NCBI GenBank assembly: GCA_002404095.1
Contig: DHJA01000077.1
Span: forward strand, 1 to 37,251
Length of the DNA stretch: 37,251 bases
Reading direction: 5' to 3'
Source: Planctomycetaceae bacterium UBA4732
GTDB lineage: Bacteria; Planctomycetota; Planctomycetia; Gemmatales; Gemmataceae
Below, piece by piece: positions 24,741 to 32,306 of this stretch. Both the position numbers and the translations under genes were made by a program. Under the pieces are notes generated by a model. That model saw only the letters and a list, made by a program, of their open reading frames with translations, had not been told where the DNA came from and searched no databases. Every line of letters begins with the position of its first letter. The stretch's first letter is position 1.

Positions 24741-24828
24741 AAATGAAGAATGAAGAATGAAGAATGAAGAATGAAAAACAATGGTTTCCGTTCTTCATTC
24801 TTCATTCTTCATTCTTCATTCTTCATTT
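24741..24828. terminator. 35-bp perfect stem made of heptamer repeats, bidirectional terminator candidate
   Basis: Five units of GAATGAA (24741-24775, first unit AAATGAA) are exactly complementary to five units of TTCATTC (24794-24828), around an 18-base loop. It lies between the EF-P copy 2 stop and the convergent oxidoreductase, whose last bases overlap the right arm. The location and symmetry fit a shared terminator, although there is no classical GC stem with a U tail. It is probably also a dispersed simple-repeat element. Confidence 0.6.
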
Positions 24829-25950
24829 CTTGCCTTCAAATCGCGGGATTGCCACCCGATCGCCGCCCTTCATGGCGGATTGGTGGGCGCAGATGCCTAC
24901 CATCGTCCAGTTCGCCGAAGTGGCCGCGTCTGGCAACGCCGGCCGTTCGCCGCGGATGGCGCTCAGCCAGGCGTGCGCCAGATGCGGGTGCGAACCGCCG
25001 TGACCGCCTCCCTGTAGGAACGACAGGTGTTCGGCGTCCTGGATCTCGGCCGGCTGCGTGAAGCGACGGATCGACTCCGGCAACAGACGGGCGTAATCGG
25101 GAACCTTCACCCGCGTCGGAATCTCCGGCTCCGGCTTGCCGAGTTCATGTAGCACCGGCTCTTCATTCTCTACTTGCTGCCACTCAAAACTCTTTTTACT
25201 GCCGTAGGCGTCGAAGCTCTCGCGGTACTGCCGCGCCGTGTCGAACAGGCTCCGCGTCACTTCCGCGACCACGTCTGAATCACGGATCTTGAATGTCGCC
25301 GTCTCGATGGCGAATGGACTGCCGTAGCGGCCGATCAAATCCTCGCGGATGCGGCCAGAGCCGTGGCAAACGACGCTTTCGGCGTGCTTGCCGAGCAGGG
25401 CAAGGCACGGGCTGACGCAGTGCGTGGCGTAGTGCATCGGCGGCAGGCCGGGCCAGTAGTTCGGCCAGCCCTCCATGTCCTGCTGGTGTGAGCCGCGCAG
25501 AAATTGTATCCTTCCCAGCTCGCCTTTATCGTATAACTCCTTGACGAACAGGTACTCCCGGCTGTAGACGACGGTTTCCATCATCATGTACACTTTGCCC
25601 GCCGCGCGCTGGGCCTCGACGAGTTGCTTGCACTCCTCGACGGTCGTGGCCATGGGGACGGTGCAGGCGACGTGCTTGCCGGCCTTGAGAGCGGCGAGAC
25701 TCTGGGCGGCGTGATCCGGAATGGGCGAGTTGATGTGCACGGCGTCCACATTGGGGTCGGCAAGGAGCTTGTCGTAGTCCGTATAGCGTACCTTAACGCC
25801 GAAGCGGTCGCCGGACTCGTTCAGTTCCTTGGTGGAGCGCCGACAGATGGCGTACATTTCCGCGTGAGGATGGTTCTGATAGATGGGAATGAACTCGGCC
25901 CCGAAGCCGAGGCCGACGACCGCGACGCGAATCTTCTTGTCGGATGGCAT
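24823..25950 (-). CDS. Gfo/Idh/MocA-family oxidoreductase
   Basis: The product has 375 residues. An N-terminal Rossmann fold with VVGLGFGAEF (GxGxxG-like) is followed by the family's alpha/beta domain. These enzymes usually oxidise or reduce sugars with NAD(P). The conserved EKP motif, whose Lys takes part in catalysis, reads TVP here (residues 97-99, CTVPMATT), so the Lys is replaced by Val98. The ATG at 25950 is preceded by AAAGGACG; an earlier TTG is less likely. There is no signal peptide. It convergently overlaps the repeat hairpin and stands alone. The substrate is unknown. Confidence 0.88.
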   Translation of the reverse strand: MPSDKKIRVAVVGLGFGAEFIPIYQNHPHAEMYAICRRSTKELNESGDRFGVKVRYTDYDKLLADPNVDAVHINSPIPDHAAQSLAALKAGKHVACTVPMATTVEECKQLVEAQRAAGKVYMMMETVVYSREYLFVKELYDKGELGRIQFLRGSHQQDMEGWPNYWPGLPPMHYATHCVSPCLALLGKHAESVVCHGSGRIREDLIGRYGSPFAIETATFKIRDSDVVAEVTRSLFDTARQYRESFDAYGSKKSFEWQQVENEEPVLHELGKPEPEIPTRVKVPDYARLLPESIRRFTQPAEIQDAEHLSFLQGGGHGGSHPHLAHAWLSAIRGERPALPDAATSANWTMVGICAHQSAMKGGDRVAIPRFEGKK

Positions 25951-25981
25951 GAGTCGTCCTTTCAAGGCGCATGATGCAAAC

Positions 25982-26659
25982 TCAGGATTTTTTCGACCGA
26001 CGCGGCTTCCGTGATTGTTTGGGAGAGGCCGAGGGCAAACGCTGGGCGAAGGCCGTGGTCACGTCCGCGCTAAAACCCGGCAGCAAATGGGAGGAAGCCG
26101 TCGCTCCTTTCAAATGCTCGCCGTGGACGGCGTATTCCTTCCCGTCTAGGCGCAGGACGGTGATCCGTTCCTCGTGCGGATCGACGATCCAGTATTCAGG
26201 AATGCCGGCTTGGGCATACTCCTGCCGCTTCTCTTTCAGATCGCGTTTGCGGTCTTCGGCGCCGCCGCTGACGATCTCCATTACTAGATCGGCGCCTTTC
26301 CAGAATTTGTTGCTCATCCGGCCGGCATGTTCCTTCAACAAGAAGGCAATGTCCGGTTCGCGGATCGTTCCAGGCCAGAGCCGGACCAGGACGCCGGCGA
26401 ATAATACGGTCCCCAGGTCGCGGCCGGCGGCGAAGGCCAACAGCAGTCCGTAGAGGTGAGCCGCCAGCATCTGATGCGACGTCGTCGGCATGGGAAGCAC
26501 CTCGAGGCGGCCCTGCGAAAGCTCCACCAGATGATTCGTGTTCAGCGCCAGGTACTCGCCTTCGCACCAATCGCCCTGGGACGGAAAGAGGTAGGCAATT
26601 TTCCACGCCGGTTCCCCCCCGCCGGGCAGGCGCGCGAACTTTTCGGGATAGGTTTTCAT
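25982..26659 (-). CDS. Uma2-family (DUF820) PD-(D/E)XK nuclease-like protein
   Basis: This 225-residue protein has the typical Uma2 elements: a variable N-terminal part, REPDIAFLL, DLVMEIVS, then KRQEYAQAGIPEYWIVDP. Asp in REPD, Glu in MEIVS and the following Lys-rich strand form the presumed nuclease site. Uma2 proteins are very numerous in planctomycetes and cyanobacteria, and their function is not settled. GGAGG precedes the ATG at 26659. The last 25 residues are basic (KQSRKPRRSKKS). It lies 31 bp upstream of the oxidoreductase start and 31 bp downstream of the sucD stop, on the same strand. Confidence 0.9.
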   Translation of the reverse strand: MKTYPEKFARLPGGGEPAWKIAYLFPSQGDWCEGEYLALNTNHLVELSQGRLEVLPMPTTSHQMLAAHLYGLLLAFAAGRDLGTVLFAGVLVRLWPGTIREPDIAFLLKEHAGRMSNKFWKGADLVMEIVSGGAEDRKRDLKEKRQEYAQAGIPEYWIVDPHEERITVLRLDGKEYAVHGEHLKGATASSHLLPGFSADVTTAFAQRLPSASPKQSRKPRRSKKS

Positions 26660-26690
26660 GTCTCGCCTCCTTCCCTCCGTCCGGGGCCGA

Positions 26691-27566
26691 TCACTTCTTA
26701 CCCTTCATCGCCTTCTGGATCGTGACGCCGAGGTCGGCGGGGCTTTCCGCGACAGCAACGCCAGCCTCGCGCAGCGCCTTAATCTTGTCGGCGGCCGTGC
26801 CGCTGCCGCCGCTAATGATGGCGCCGGCGTGGCCCATGCGCTTGCCCGGCGGCGCGGTCTGGCCGGCGATGAACGCCGCCACCGGCTTCGTGACGTGATC
26901 CTTGATGTACTTCGCCGCGGACTCCTCGGCCGTACCCCCGATCTCGCCCATCATCAGGATCGCCTCGGTGCCGGGATCGTCCTGAAACATCTTGAGCAGG
27001 TCGATCTGCGTCGTGCCGATGATGGGGTCGCCGCCGATGCCGACGCAAGTGGACTGGCCGAGGCCGAGGTTGGTCAGCTGCCAGACGGCCTCATAAGTGA
27101 GCGTACCGCTACGGCTGATGACGCCGACGGGGCCGGGCTTGTGGATGTAGCCGGGCATAATGCCGATCTTGCACTGACCGGGCGTGATGACGCCGGGACA
27201 GTTGGGGCCGATGAGCCGGCTCGGTTTGTCCATGAGATAGCGCATGACGCGGGCCATGTCCAAGACCGGAATACCCTCCGTAATGGCGACAATGACGCTA
27301 ACGCCGGCGTCGGCCGCTTCCATAATGGCGTCGGCGGCGGCGGGCGGCGGCACGAAAATCATGGAGGCATTGGCGCCGGTGGCGCGGACGGCCTCGGCGA
27401 CGGTGTTGAAGAGGGAAAAGCCCTCCTTGGACGTGCCGCCCTTGCCGGGCACGACGCCGCCGACGACCTGCGTACCATACTCGCGGCATTGGATCGCGTG
27501 AAACGTGCCGGCCTTGCCGAGACCTTGGCAGATAACGCGAGTATTTTTATCGATCAGAATGCTCAT
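26691..27566 (-). CDS. sucD: Succinate-CoA ligase alpha subunit
   Basis: The product has 291 residues, close to the usual 289. It contains the CoA-binding Rossmann domain ([19 protein letters not shown]), [11 protein letters not shown], and the phosphohistidine loop [14 protein letters not shown] with His246, the same number as in E. coli SucD. With the beta subunit it interconverts succinyl-CoA and succinate with formation of nucleoside triphosphate in the TCA cycle. The sucC gene, normally immediately upstream, is not in this window: the upstream neighbour is a MazF-type toxin. It must therefore be supplied from another locus. Codon use is like that of the neighbours. Confidence 0.97.
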   Translation of the reverse strand: MSILIDKNTRVICQGLGKAGTFHAIQCREYGTQVVGGVVPGKGGTSKEGFSLFNTVAEAVRATGANASMIFVPPPAAADAIMEAADAGVSVIVAITEGIPVLDMARVMRYLMDKPSRLIGPNCPGVITPGQCKIGIMPGYIHKPGPVGVISRSGTLTYEAVWQLTNLGLGQSTCVGIGGDPIIGTTQIDLLKMFQDDPGTEAILMMGEIGGTAEESAAKYIKDHVTKPVAAFIAGQTAPPGKRMGHAGAIISGGSGTAADKIKALREAGVAVAESPADLGVTIQKAMKGKK

Positions 27567-27610
27567 TCGGGTAAACCTTTACTCTTCAATTCGTGAATTT
27601 CCGTCGCCTC

Positions 27611-27973
27611 TCACAGCGTCAGCGAACGCTTCAAGGCCGAATCAACATCCGCCATTATCGCTGCCGGAAGTTGTCCAAGCCGCTTGCCCAAACGCTTTTT
27701 GTCCACCGTGTATATGTGGCCGCAATGGGCCGCGCAGTCATGGGCCAAACCGCCAGCCCCGGCTGGCAGGAGGACGCCGACAGGTAAGGAAGCCACGCGA
27801 AGATTGCTTGTCACCGCGACGACGATTGTTAGGCCGGCGCGTTGGTTGCCGACGTCGTTCTGAACAATTACGCAAGGATGGGAACCTGTCATCTCCTGGC
27901 CCGTGGCGGGGGCGAAATCCAGGAGGTATACTTCGCCGCGCCGGGGTGCCGATCTGGTGATTGCGGGGCTCAC
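27611..27973 (-). CDS. MazF/PemK-type toxin
   Basis: The product is a 120-residue MazF-fold protein with the family's opening RRGEVYLLDFAPATGQE, the segment HPCVIVQNDVGN and the later IVVAVTSN. MazF enzymes are mRNA interferases that stop translation by cleaving RNA at short motifs. The start is GTG at 27973, overlapping the antitoxin stop by four bases (GTGA), so translation is probably coupled. The C-terminal half contains three extra cysteines or histidines around AHDCAAHCGH, unusual for the family. The catalytic residues are not verified. Confidence 0.85.
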   Translation of the reverse strand: MSPAITRSAPRRGEVYLLDFAPATGQEMTGSHPCVIVQNDVGNQRAGLTIVVAVTSNLRVASLPVGVLLPAGAGGLAHDCAAHCGHIYTVDKKRLGKRLGQLPAAIMADVDSALKRSLTL

Positions 27974-28215
27974 GGGTTGACCTCATCCGCGGGCCATGTT
28001 TCCTTAACACCCGTCCACATGCTCTCCGCGATACGCCGATCTTCCTCCTCGATTTCTCGGTAAATTTCCGCAGTGTCCGCCGGCCAATCAGGCGCGGCGT
28101 CCGACACTTCCAATCGAAGCGTGACTTGTTGGCGCGGCGCCAAGGCCAGGGTTTGCAGCGGTCGCAATACCCCATCCTCGAAAACCGCCTCGAACGTGAT
28201 CGAATGAGTGGACAT
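27970..28215 (-). CDS. DUF104/AF2212-like antitoxin
   Basis: This is a small 81-residue protein with the AF2212/DUF104 signature ITFEAVFEDGVLRPLQTL at its N-terminus, followed by an acidic tail (EIYREIEEEDRR). Such proteins are annotated as antitoxins, more often with VapC-like partners. Here it overlaps a MazF gene by four bases. The ATG at 28215 has GGAGAG six bases upstream; an in-frame earlier ATG lacks this. The acidic C-terminal half is presumably the toxin-neutralising part. Confidence 0.82.
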   Translation of the reverse strand: MSTHSITFEAVFEDGVLRPLQTLALAPRQQVTLRLEVSDAAPDWPADTAEIYREIEEEDRRIAESMWTGVKETWPADEVNP

Positions 28216-28347
28216 TTCAACTCTCCTTTGCAGTATAACGGGCGGCGAATCCACCTCCATTCTACCGCGCCGCCACGACCCTTTTCATTAGCCGGGTCAG
28301 TCCCATCGGCCAATGCGATGTTTAGTCCGCTGTCGGCCGCGTGTTAC

Positions 28348-28929
28348 TCAACCTTTCTTTTCCGGCATGGCGAATAAGTCGGCGACGCGCACGCGCAAAT
28401 CCGGCAAGGCGTCCTCGCCCGTCAACTCTTCCGTCTCGTCCACGACCGTGTGTTCCTTGCCGGGCCGATAGACCGTAACGCTCCGCACTTCGGGGTCCAC
28501 GAGCCAGGCGAGGGGAACGCCACGCTTCAAAAACTGGCTGATGCGCAGATTGACCTTCGTTATCTGATCGCTCGGCGACAGAACCTCAATGATCAGTTTC
28601 GGGATTCGTTCCGTGAACTTGCGGCTGAGTGCGTCGAGCGGCCGGCTCTCGTCAAAGAGCATGAGGTCGGGGCCGCGCACCGTGTCGGGGTCACGCGCGA
28701 TAAGAAGCCCGGAATCATTGCAGCAAAGATACCCTTTACCTCGTTGAAACAGAAAATTGCCTAGAATCCGAGCGATCAGAAAGCAAACGACGCCGTGCAA
28801 TTCGCTCGGATTGGGCATTTCCACAATCTCCCCGCACTCCAATTCAAAAAACTTGTCTTCGTTCTCTTGGCGGTTGGCCCAGTCAAAGAACTCTTCCGCG
28901 GTCATCAAGTCGGTTTCAACGGTCGCCAT
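28348..28929 (-). CDS. Uma2-family (DUF820) nuclease-like protein, second copy
   Basis: This is a 193-residue Uma2 protein. MTAEEFFDWANRQENEDKF at the N-terminus is the usual opening. VRGPDLMLFD and KLIIEVLSPSD supply the PD and ExK-type residues, and RGVPLAWLVDPEVRSVTVYRP is the typical end of the fold. AGGAGG before the ATG at 28929 fixes the start, and the longer upstream frame is non-coding-like. It is only distantly similar to the copy at 25982-26659, so this is not a recent duplication. The function of the family is unknown. Confidence 0.9.
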   Translation of the reverse strand: MATVETDLMTAEEFFDWANRQENEDKFFELECGEIVEMPNPSELHGVVCFLIARILGNFLFQRGKGYLCCNDSGLLIARDPDTVRGPDLMLFDESRPLDALSRKFTERIPKLIIEVLSPSDQITKVNLRISQFLKRGVPLAWLVDPEVRSVTVYRPGKEHTVVDETEELTGEDALPDLRVRVADLFAMPEKKG

Positions 28930-29072
28930 GTCGCCTCCTAAATCATCCTTCGCCGCCGTTACGACCTTCCTCGCCGCCTCAGTGGAAGACGCCCCTACGG
29001 AGTTTATGCCAGATACGGCCGGACGGCATCGCCGCCGGCCTTGTCGGCCAACGCTTTCGCGGGCTGCGGTGG

Positions 29073-29249
29073 TCACTCCGCATAGCTCTCCGGCAGGTTC
29101 GCCACGATCTTCACGGTTTCGACGCTCACCTGGATTACCTGACCGACGAGGCGAACGATGTATTCCGCATCGTCCGGCCGGTTGGGGTCGGAGCGAATGC
29201 CGCTGCGGTGATATGGCGCAGTCTCCTCCTGAGCCTCCCATGCGGGCAT
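29073..29249 (-). CDS. Small hypothetical protein
   Basis: This is a 58-residue frame with an ordinary amino-acid mix and a helical C-terminus (YIVRLVGQVIQVSVETVKIV). No Shine-Dalgarno stands before the ATG and no family is recognised. It could be real, as it fills part of the gap upstream of the Uma2 gene, or a chance frame. Confidence 0.35.
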   Translation of the reverse strand: MPAWEAQEETAPYHRSGIRSDPNRPDDAEYIVRLVGQVIQVSVETVKIVANLPESYAE

Positions 29250-29302
29250 ACGCAACTACAATCGACCGTTAACTCGTCAGCGGCAATCTACTAGCGGGTT
29301 GT

Positions 29303-29785
29303 TCATGAGGGGTCTTCGATCGGCGCCATTGGTGCGATGGGTGCATTTACCCCGTTCCCGGAATTTGATGGTTTGGGCAGTTCTTTGGGAAAGAATACCA
29401 CTCGGTTTTCCTCCGAAACTTCAAGAAAACGTCGGAAGGGATAAGTGCCGAACTCAATTACACGCCAGTATCGGGCGTCAAACGCGCCGTATTGTTGGTC
29501 ATAATCGATGTATAAGTGGGGGCCTGGATGTCTTATGTCGCCGTGTTCATCCACTGCGAGGATACGATCATAATGCACAAATTGGATTACTTGGAGGTAA
29601 CCCTGGTTCTGGTTGGGAACGCGGTTCATCCAGTAGGACCAATACGGTTCCCGTCGTTGTCTGGCTTCGTCCTCTGCCTCCCACGGGATGGGGCTGTCCG
29701 CAATGGGGGGAGGAACGTCGTCGCAACCGGACAGCACGTCCCAGTGTTCCCCCGCATCGTCCACATACGCGAAATACTGACGCAC
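29303..29785 (-). CDS. Hypothetical protein; probably the frameshifted C-terminal part of the Mrr-like gene
   Basis: This frame encodes an acidic, aromatic-rich protein (WDVLSGCDD, YWSYWMNRV, QFVHYDRILAV, YIDYDQQYGAFDARYWRVIEF) of no recognised family. The possible GTG start at 29785 has no good ribosome site. The same frame stays open upstream to about 29873 and reads naturally (RWKYYAFLAHSLPDHLAFIV), overlapping the end of the preceding nuclease gene in another frame. The simplest reading is one gene split by a one-base indel or programmed shift between 29794 and 29873. Local base composition is less GC-rich than in the window as a whole. Confidence 0.6.
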   Translation of the reverse strand: MRQYFAYVDDAGEHWDVLSGCDDVPPPIADSPIPWEAEDEARQRREPYWSYWMNRVPNQNQGYLQVIQFVHYDRILAVDEHGDIRHPGPHLYIDYDQQYGAFDARYWRVIEFGTYPFRRFLEVSEENRVVFFPKELPKPSNSGNGVNAPIAPMAPIEDPS

Positions 29786-29793
29786 AATGAATG

Positions 29794-30543
29794 CTAAATG
29801 GTCAGGGAGACTGTGAGCCAGGAAAGCGTAATACTTCCAGCGCGGCCTTTCGGCAAATCGGGGATATCCTTTTCATACGGGTAGCGTTCTTCACGGGGGT
29901 CGCGAAGAAAAACCCATTTCGGGTCTCGATTCTGAATATCGCCTAGGACGCTGACAAGCTTGCGCTTCATTGTTAACCGCGAGCGGACCTGAGACTGGAG
30001 CGACCGTCGGCGGACTTGTAAAGAGATATTGAAGTAGGCGAAAAGGAGATGATCGTATTTGGGTAGAAAAAGCATATCCTCTAGGTCTGCTTTGCCCCAT
30101 AGGTAGGACTCGCGGACGCCCCGTTGCCTGGCTTCCTGGTGGAACGCGTCACGTGTTCTCTTTGAGAAGTCACATGCCGCCGCGAGGATGAAGCCGTAAA
30201 TCTTATCGCCTCCACTTGGCATCCCACCGCGGGCGATCCGCCTAGCCTTGGTTGGTCCTATTTCCTTCTCGCGCTTGCATTGAATGACCCAGACCCGTTC
30301 CTCGACTGGCTCCCATGCGACGACAACCTCATCTTCGGAATCGCCCGTTAGACCTTCCTCCCTCCCAACCGTCTCTATTGCTCGGATGTCGATCCCGTCG
30401 TCTGCGCCTAAGCGACCTGTCGGTTCAATAAGCCGCCACGTGCGGAAGTCGTAGGCTAGCTGGCGGATCATGTCCTCGAACCGATGTGGCTCCAAATCCT
30501 CGAAATGAAGAGGGTTCAGGGTTCGCGCCGGCTTGTCGTTCAT
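29794..30543 (-). CDS. Mrr-like restriction-endonuclease-fold protein
   Basis: This is a 249-residue protein with the Mrr-type arrangement FEDMIRQLAYDF, GRLGADDGIDI (Asp52) and VWVIQCKRE (Gln88, Lys90), which together form the PD-(D/E)XK nuclease site. Mrr enzymes cut modified or foreign DNA, and this fold is common in defence genes. AGAGGAGG seven bases before the ATG gives a firm start. The last 20 residues (GRAGSITLSWLTVSLTI) look unlike the rest, while an overlapping frame continues as sensible protein into the next gene, so the C-terminus is suspect. No methylase or helicase gene is adjacent. Confidence 0.8.
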   Translation of the reverse strand: MNDKPARTLNPLHFEDLEPHRFEDMIRQLAYDFRTWRLIEPTGRLGADDGIDIRAIETVGREEGLTGDSEDEVVVAWEPVEERVWVIQCKREKEIGPTKARRIARGGMPSGGDKIYGFILAAACDFSKRTRDAFHQEARQRGVRESYLWGKADLEDMLFLPKYDHLLFAYFNISLQVRRRSLQSQVRSRLTMKRKLVSVLGDIQNRDPKWVFLRDPREERYPYEKDIPDLPKGRAGSITLSWLTVSLTI

Positions 30544-30664
30544 CCCTTGCCTCCTCTGTCGCTAAGCGGACGAGCGCCAACAATGGTATGGCCACGATAA
30601 AAAGCACGCCCACTAAGGCCGACGGCCAGATTCCGAGACCCACAAGAAGAGGTGCTAAAAACAC
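30425..30664 (-). CDS. Possible small membrane protein overlapping the Mrr-like gene
   Basis: A GTG start at 30664 with AGGA four bases upstream opens a frame beginning with two hydrophobic stretches (APLLVGLGIWPSALVGVLF and the following VAIPLLALV) and then a charged tail. The tail overlaps the first 119 bases of the nuclease gene. The hydrophobic part lies outside that gene and looks real, while the overlapping part looks like a shadow. It may be a short membrane protein whose natural stop has been lost. Confidence 0.25.
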   Translation of the reverse strand: MFLAPLLVGLGIWPSALVGVLFIVAIPLLALVRLATEEARDERQAGANPEPSSFRGFGATSVRGHDPPASLRLPHVAAY

Positions 30665-30804
30665 GCATTCCTAAACCGCCATTGGACTGGGATCGGGCTA
30701 GATTTCCTTTCTTGATAGCACCAACCTATTGTACAAGCTTATTTGCAGAGCACCGCTGCCGCTTGCATCTGTTCCCATGCCGGTCCGGCGGGTAGGATCA
30801 TTGC

Positions 30805-31428
30805 ATGGAAGAACGCGCGCCAACCGAACCCCCCGAACTTGCGGCCAAGATCGCGCGTCTGGTCGAAGAGCGCGGCTGGAATCAGGAAGAATTCGCGCGC
30901 ATCGCGCGCGTCAATCGCCATACCGCTCGGCAAATCCTTTTAGGCTCTGCCGACCGCAGTTTGCGCAATTCCACCATTCTCGCCTGCGCCAAGGCGCTGG
31001 GGTTGTCCGTCAGCGATTTGCGCGGCCAAGCCCTGGAAAAGCTGCTGCCATTGATGCGCGAAGGTCAGCCGAGCGATGGCGAGGCCGGATTGCGCGGCCT
31101 CGTGGAACAGGCCACCCAGCCGGAACTCGTCGCCTGGCTCGAACGCAACCCCGACCGGGCGCGGCGCCTTTCCATTGAGGATCGTAACGAGTTGCTCGCC
31201 TTACAAGGCGCGACGGGGCCGCTTAAGACCTTTGGCGTCGAGGGTTTCGTTCAGCGCTTGGAACGGCAGAGAAGAATTGTCGAACGCATTCACGCCATCG
31301 CCGCTACGGAATATCTCGATTTGCTGGAGCAAATCGTCAACCTCATCCATGACAAGGTTCAGCCCGGTTTCGGCTCTGCCGCTTCGGGCAACTCCACCGC
31401 CTGGAAGAAGCCGGACGCCGCCCAGTGA
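30805..31428 (+). CDS. XRE-family HTH regulator
   Basis: The product has 207 residues. Residues about 13-70 form an XRE/Cro HTH (IARLVEERGWNQEEFARIARV followed by NRHTARQILLG). The rest is helical, with a dimerisation-like segment (EGFVQRLERQRRIVERIHAI). There is no sensor or peptidase domain. The 3' end overlaps the convergent DUF2063 gene by 70 bases, so its last 20 residues are the antisense of coding sequence and probably not ancestral. It is divergent from the Mrr-like gene and may regulate it or the metallophore operon; neither is shown. Confidence 0.82.
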   Translation: MEERAPTEPPELAAKIARLVEERGWNQEEFARIARVNRHTARQILLGSADRSLRNSTILACAKALGLSVSDLRGQALEKLLPLMREGQPSDGEAGLRGLVEQATQPELVAWLERNPDRARRLSIEDRNELLALQGATGPLKTFGVEGFVQRLERQRRIVERIHAIAATEYLDLLEQIVNLIHDKVQPGFGSAASGNSTAWKKPDAAQ

Positions 31429-32267
31429 CGGAACCATTCGTGCAAGTTTGCGGCCAGACGGTCGAAGTCGGCGCCTCCAGATTGCGCGACCTGCTCGATG
31501 GCGTCGGTCACGCTTTTCCCTTCGACCAGCGCGCTTAATAGACGATATTCCAGACCGTCTAAAGTGGAATGACGGACAACGTAATTCCGCCGCGTGAGCG
31601 CCAACAAGGTTTCGGCCGGCACCGGCATTTCCGGAGTCTCGTCGTTGCGAACGGCCGCATAGTACGCTTGTACCGGGAAGCGGAACGTGAGCAGCCGTAG
31701 ACAGCAGACTGGCACCAGGCGGGCGTCCGGCCAACGCTCCGGCGGCACGGCCCGTAACTTCGCCTCGTCGAGGATCTCCTTGCCTTCGACGCCCTCGCCA
31801 TCGAAGACCGCGCTGAATGTCCACTCGAATTGAGCCAGGTCAGCGAGGAACTCCGGCCAGCTTACCTCCAGGTCGCCCTCCTCGCGCGGCGGGCGCGACT
31901 CCACCAGATAGCGCGGGAAGTTGGCGCCTAGCTGGCAGAGCGTATAGCTCCGCGACGGATATTGCTGAAGATAAGCGGCCGCGAATGAGTCAAATAGCTC
32001 CTCGCCAAGGGCGTGCGTCGTCGCGGGGAACTCTTCCCTCATGCACTCCAACAGCCGAGCGTAATAGGCCGAGCCGTAGATGGCCAGACGCTCCACGGCC
32101 GTCATGGCCTTGGAGCGCGTCAGCACTTTCTCCACGTCGGCGACGCCAGCGTCGATTTGTCGATGCGCTTCGGCGGAGTTCATTCCTTCCGCGACGCCGT
32201 CCGGGTGCGTGATGGCGGCTTGCATCCAGCGCTGAATCTGGTCGAGGGCGTGCAGCGGTTCGGTCAT
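31359..32267 (-). CDS. bufC: DUF2063 / HvfC-BufC-type partner of an MNIO enzyme
   Basis: This 302-residue protein has the DUF2063 N-terminal domain (about residues 8-110: WMQAAITHPDG, RLAIYGSAYYARLLECMREEF) and a C-terminal domain (about 160-290) with a winged-helix-like pattern (LLSALVEGKSVTDAIEQ). In bufferin-type and Hvf operons this protein is the partner of the DUF692 (MNIO) enzyme and provides precursor recognition. It is the last gene of the five-gene minus-strand operon, 39 bp after the second Cys-rich precursor. The symbol is by family position, not proven orthology. Confidence 0.85.
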   Translation of the reverse strand: MTEPLHALDQIQRWMQAAITHPDGVAEGMNSAEAHRQIDAGVADVEKVLTRSKAMTAVERLAIYGSAYYARLLECMREEFPATTHALGEELFDSFAAAYLQQYPSRSYTLCQLGANFPRYLVESRPPREEGDLEVSWPEFLADLAQFEWTFSAVFDGEGVEGKEILDEAKLRAVPPERWPDARLVPVCCLRLLTFRFPVQAYYAAVRNDETPEMPVPAETLLALTRRNYVVRHSTLDGLEYRLLSALVEGKSVTDAIEQVAQSGGADFDRLAANLHEWFRHWAASGFFQAVELPEAAEPKPG

Positions 32268-32278
32268 TGGATTTTTCC

Positions 32279-32297
32279 TACAAGCTCAGGGCTTGTA
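32279..32297. repeat. Short palindrome TACAAGC...GCTTGTA
   Basis: TACAAGC and GCTTGTA flank the five-base loop TCAGG between the precursor and DUF2063 genes. It looks like a shortened relative of the larger ACAAGCCCTGAGC palindrome at 18940-19000. Confidence 0.55.
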
Positions 32298-32306
32298 ATG
32301 TTGTTT

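Noticed and set aside
26658..27596. Plus-strand frame of 312 codons
   Set aside because: It is the antisense of sucD, whose protein is unmistakable.
28930..29241. N-terminal extension of the second Uma2 gene
   Set aside because: Arg/Gly-rich shadow sequence without family features. AGGAGG before 28929 and the usual Uma2 opening place the start there.
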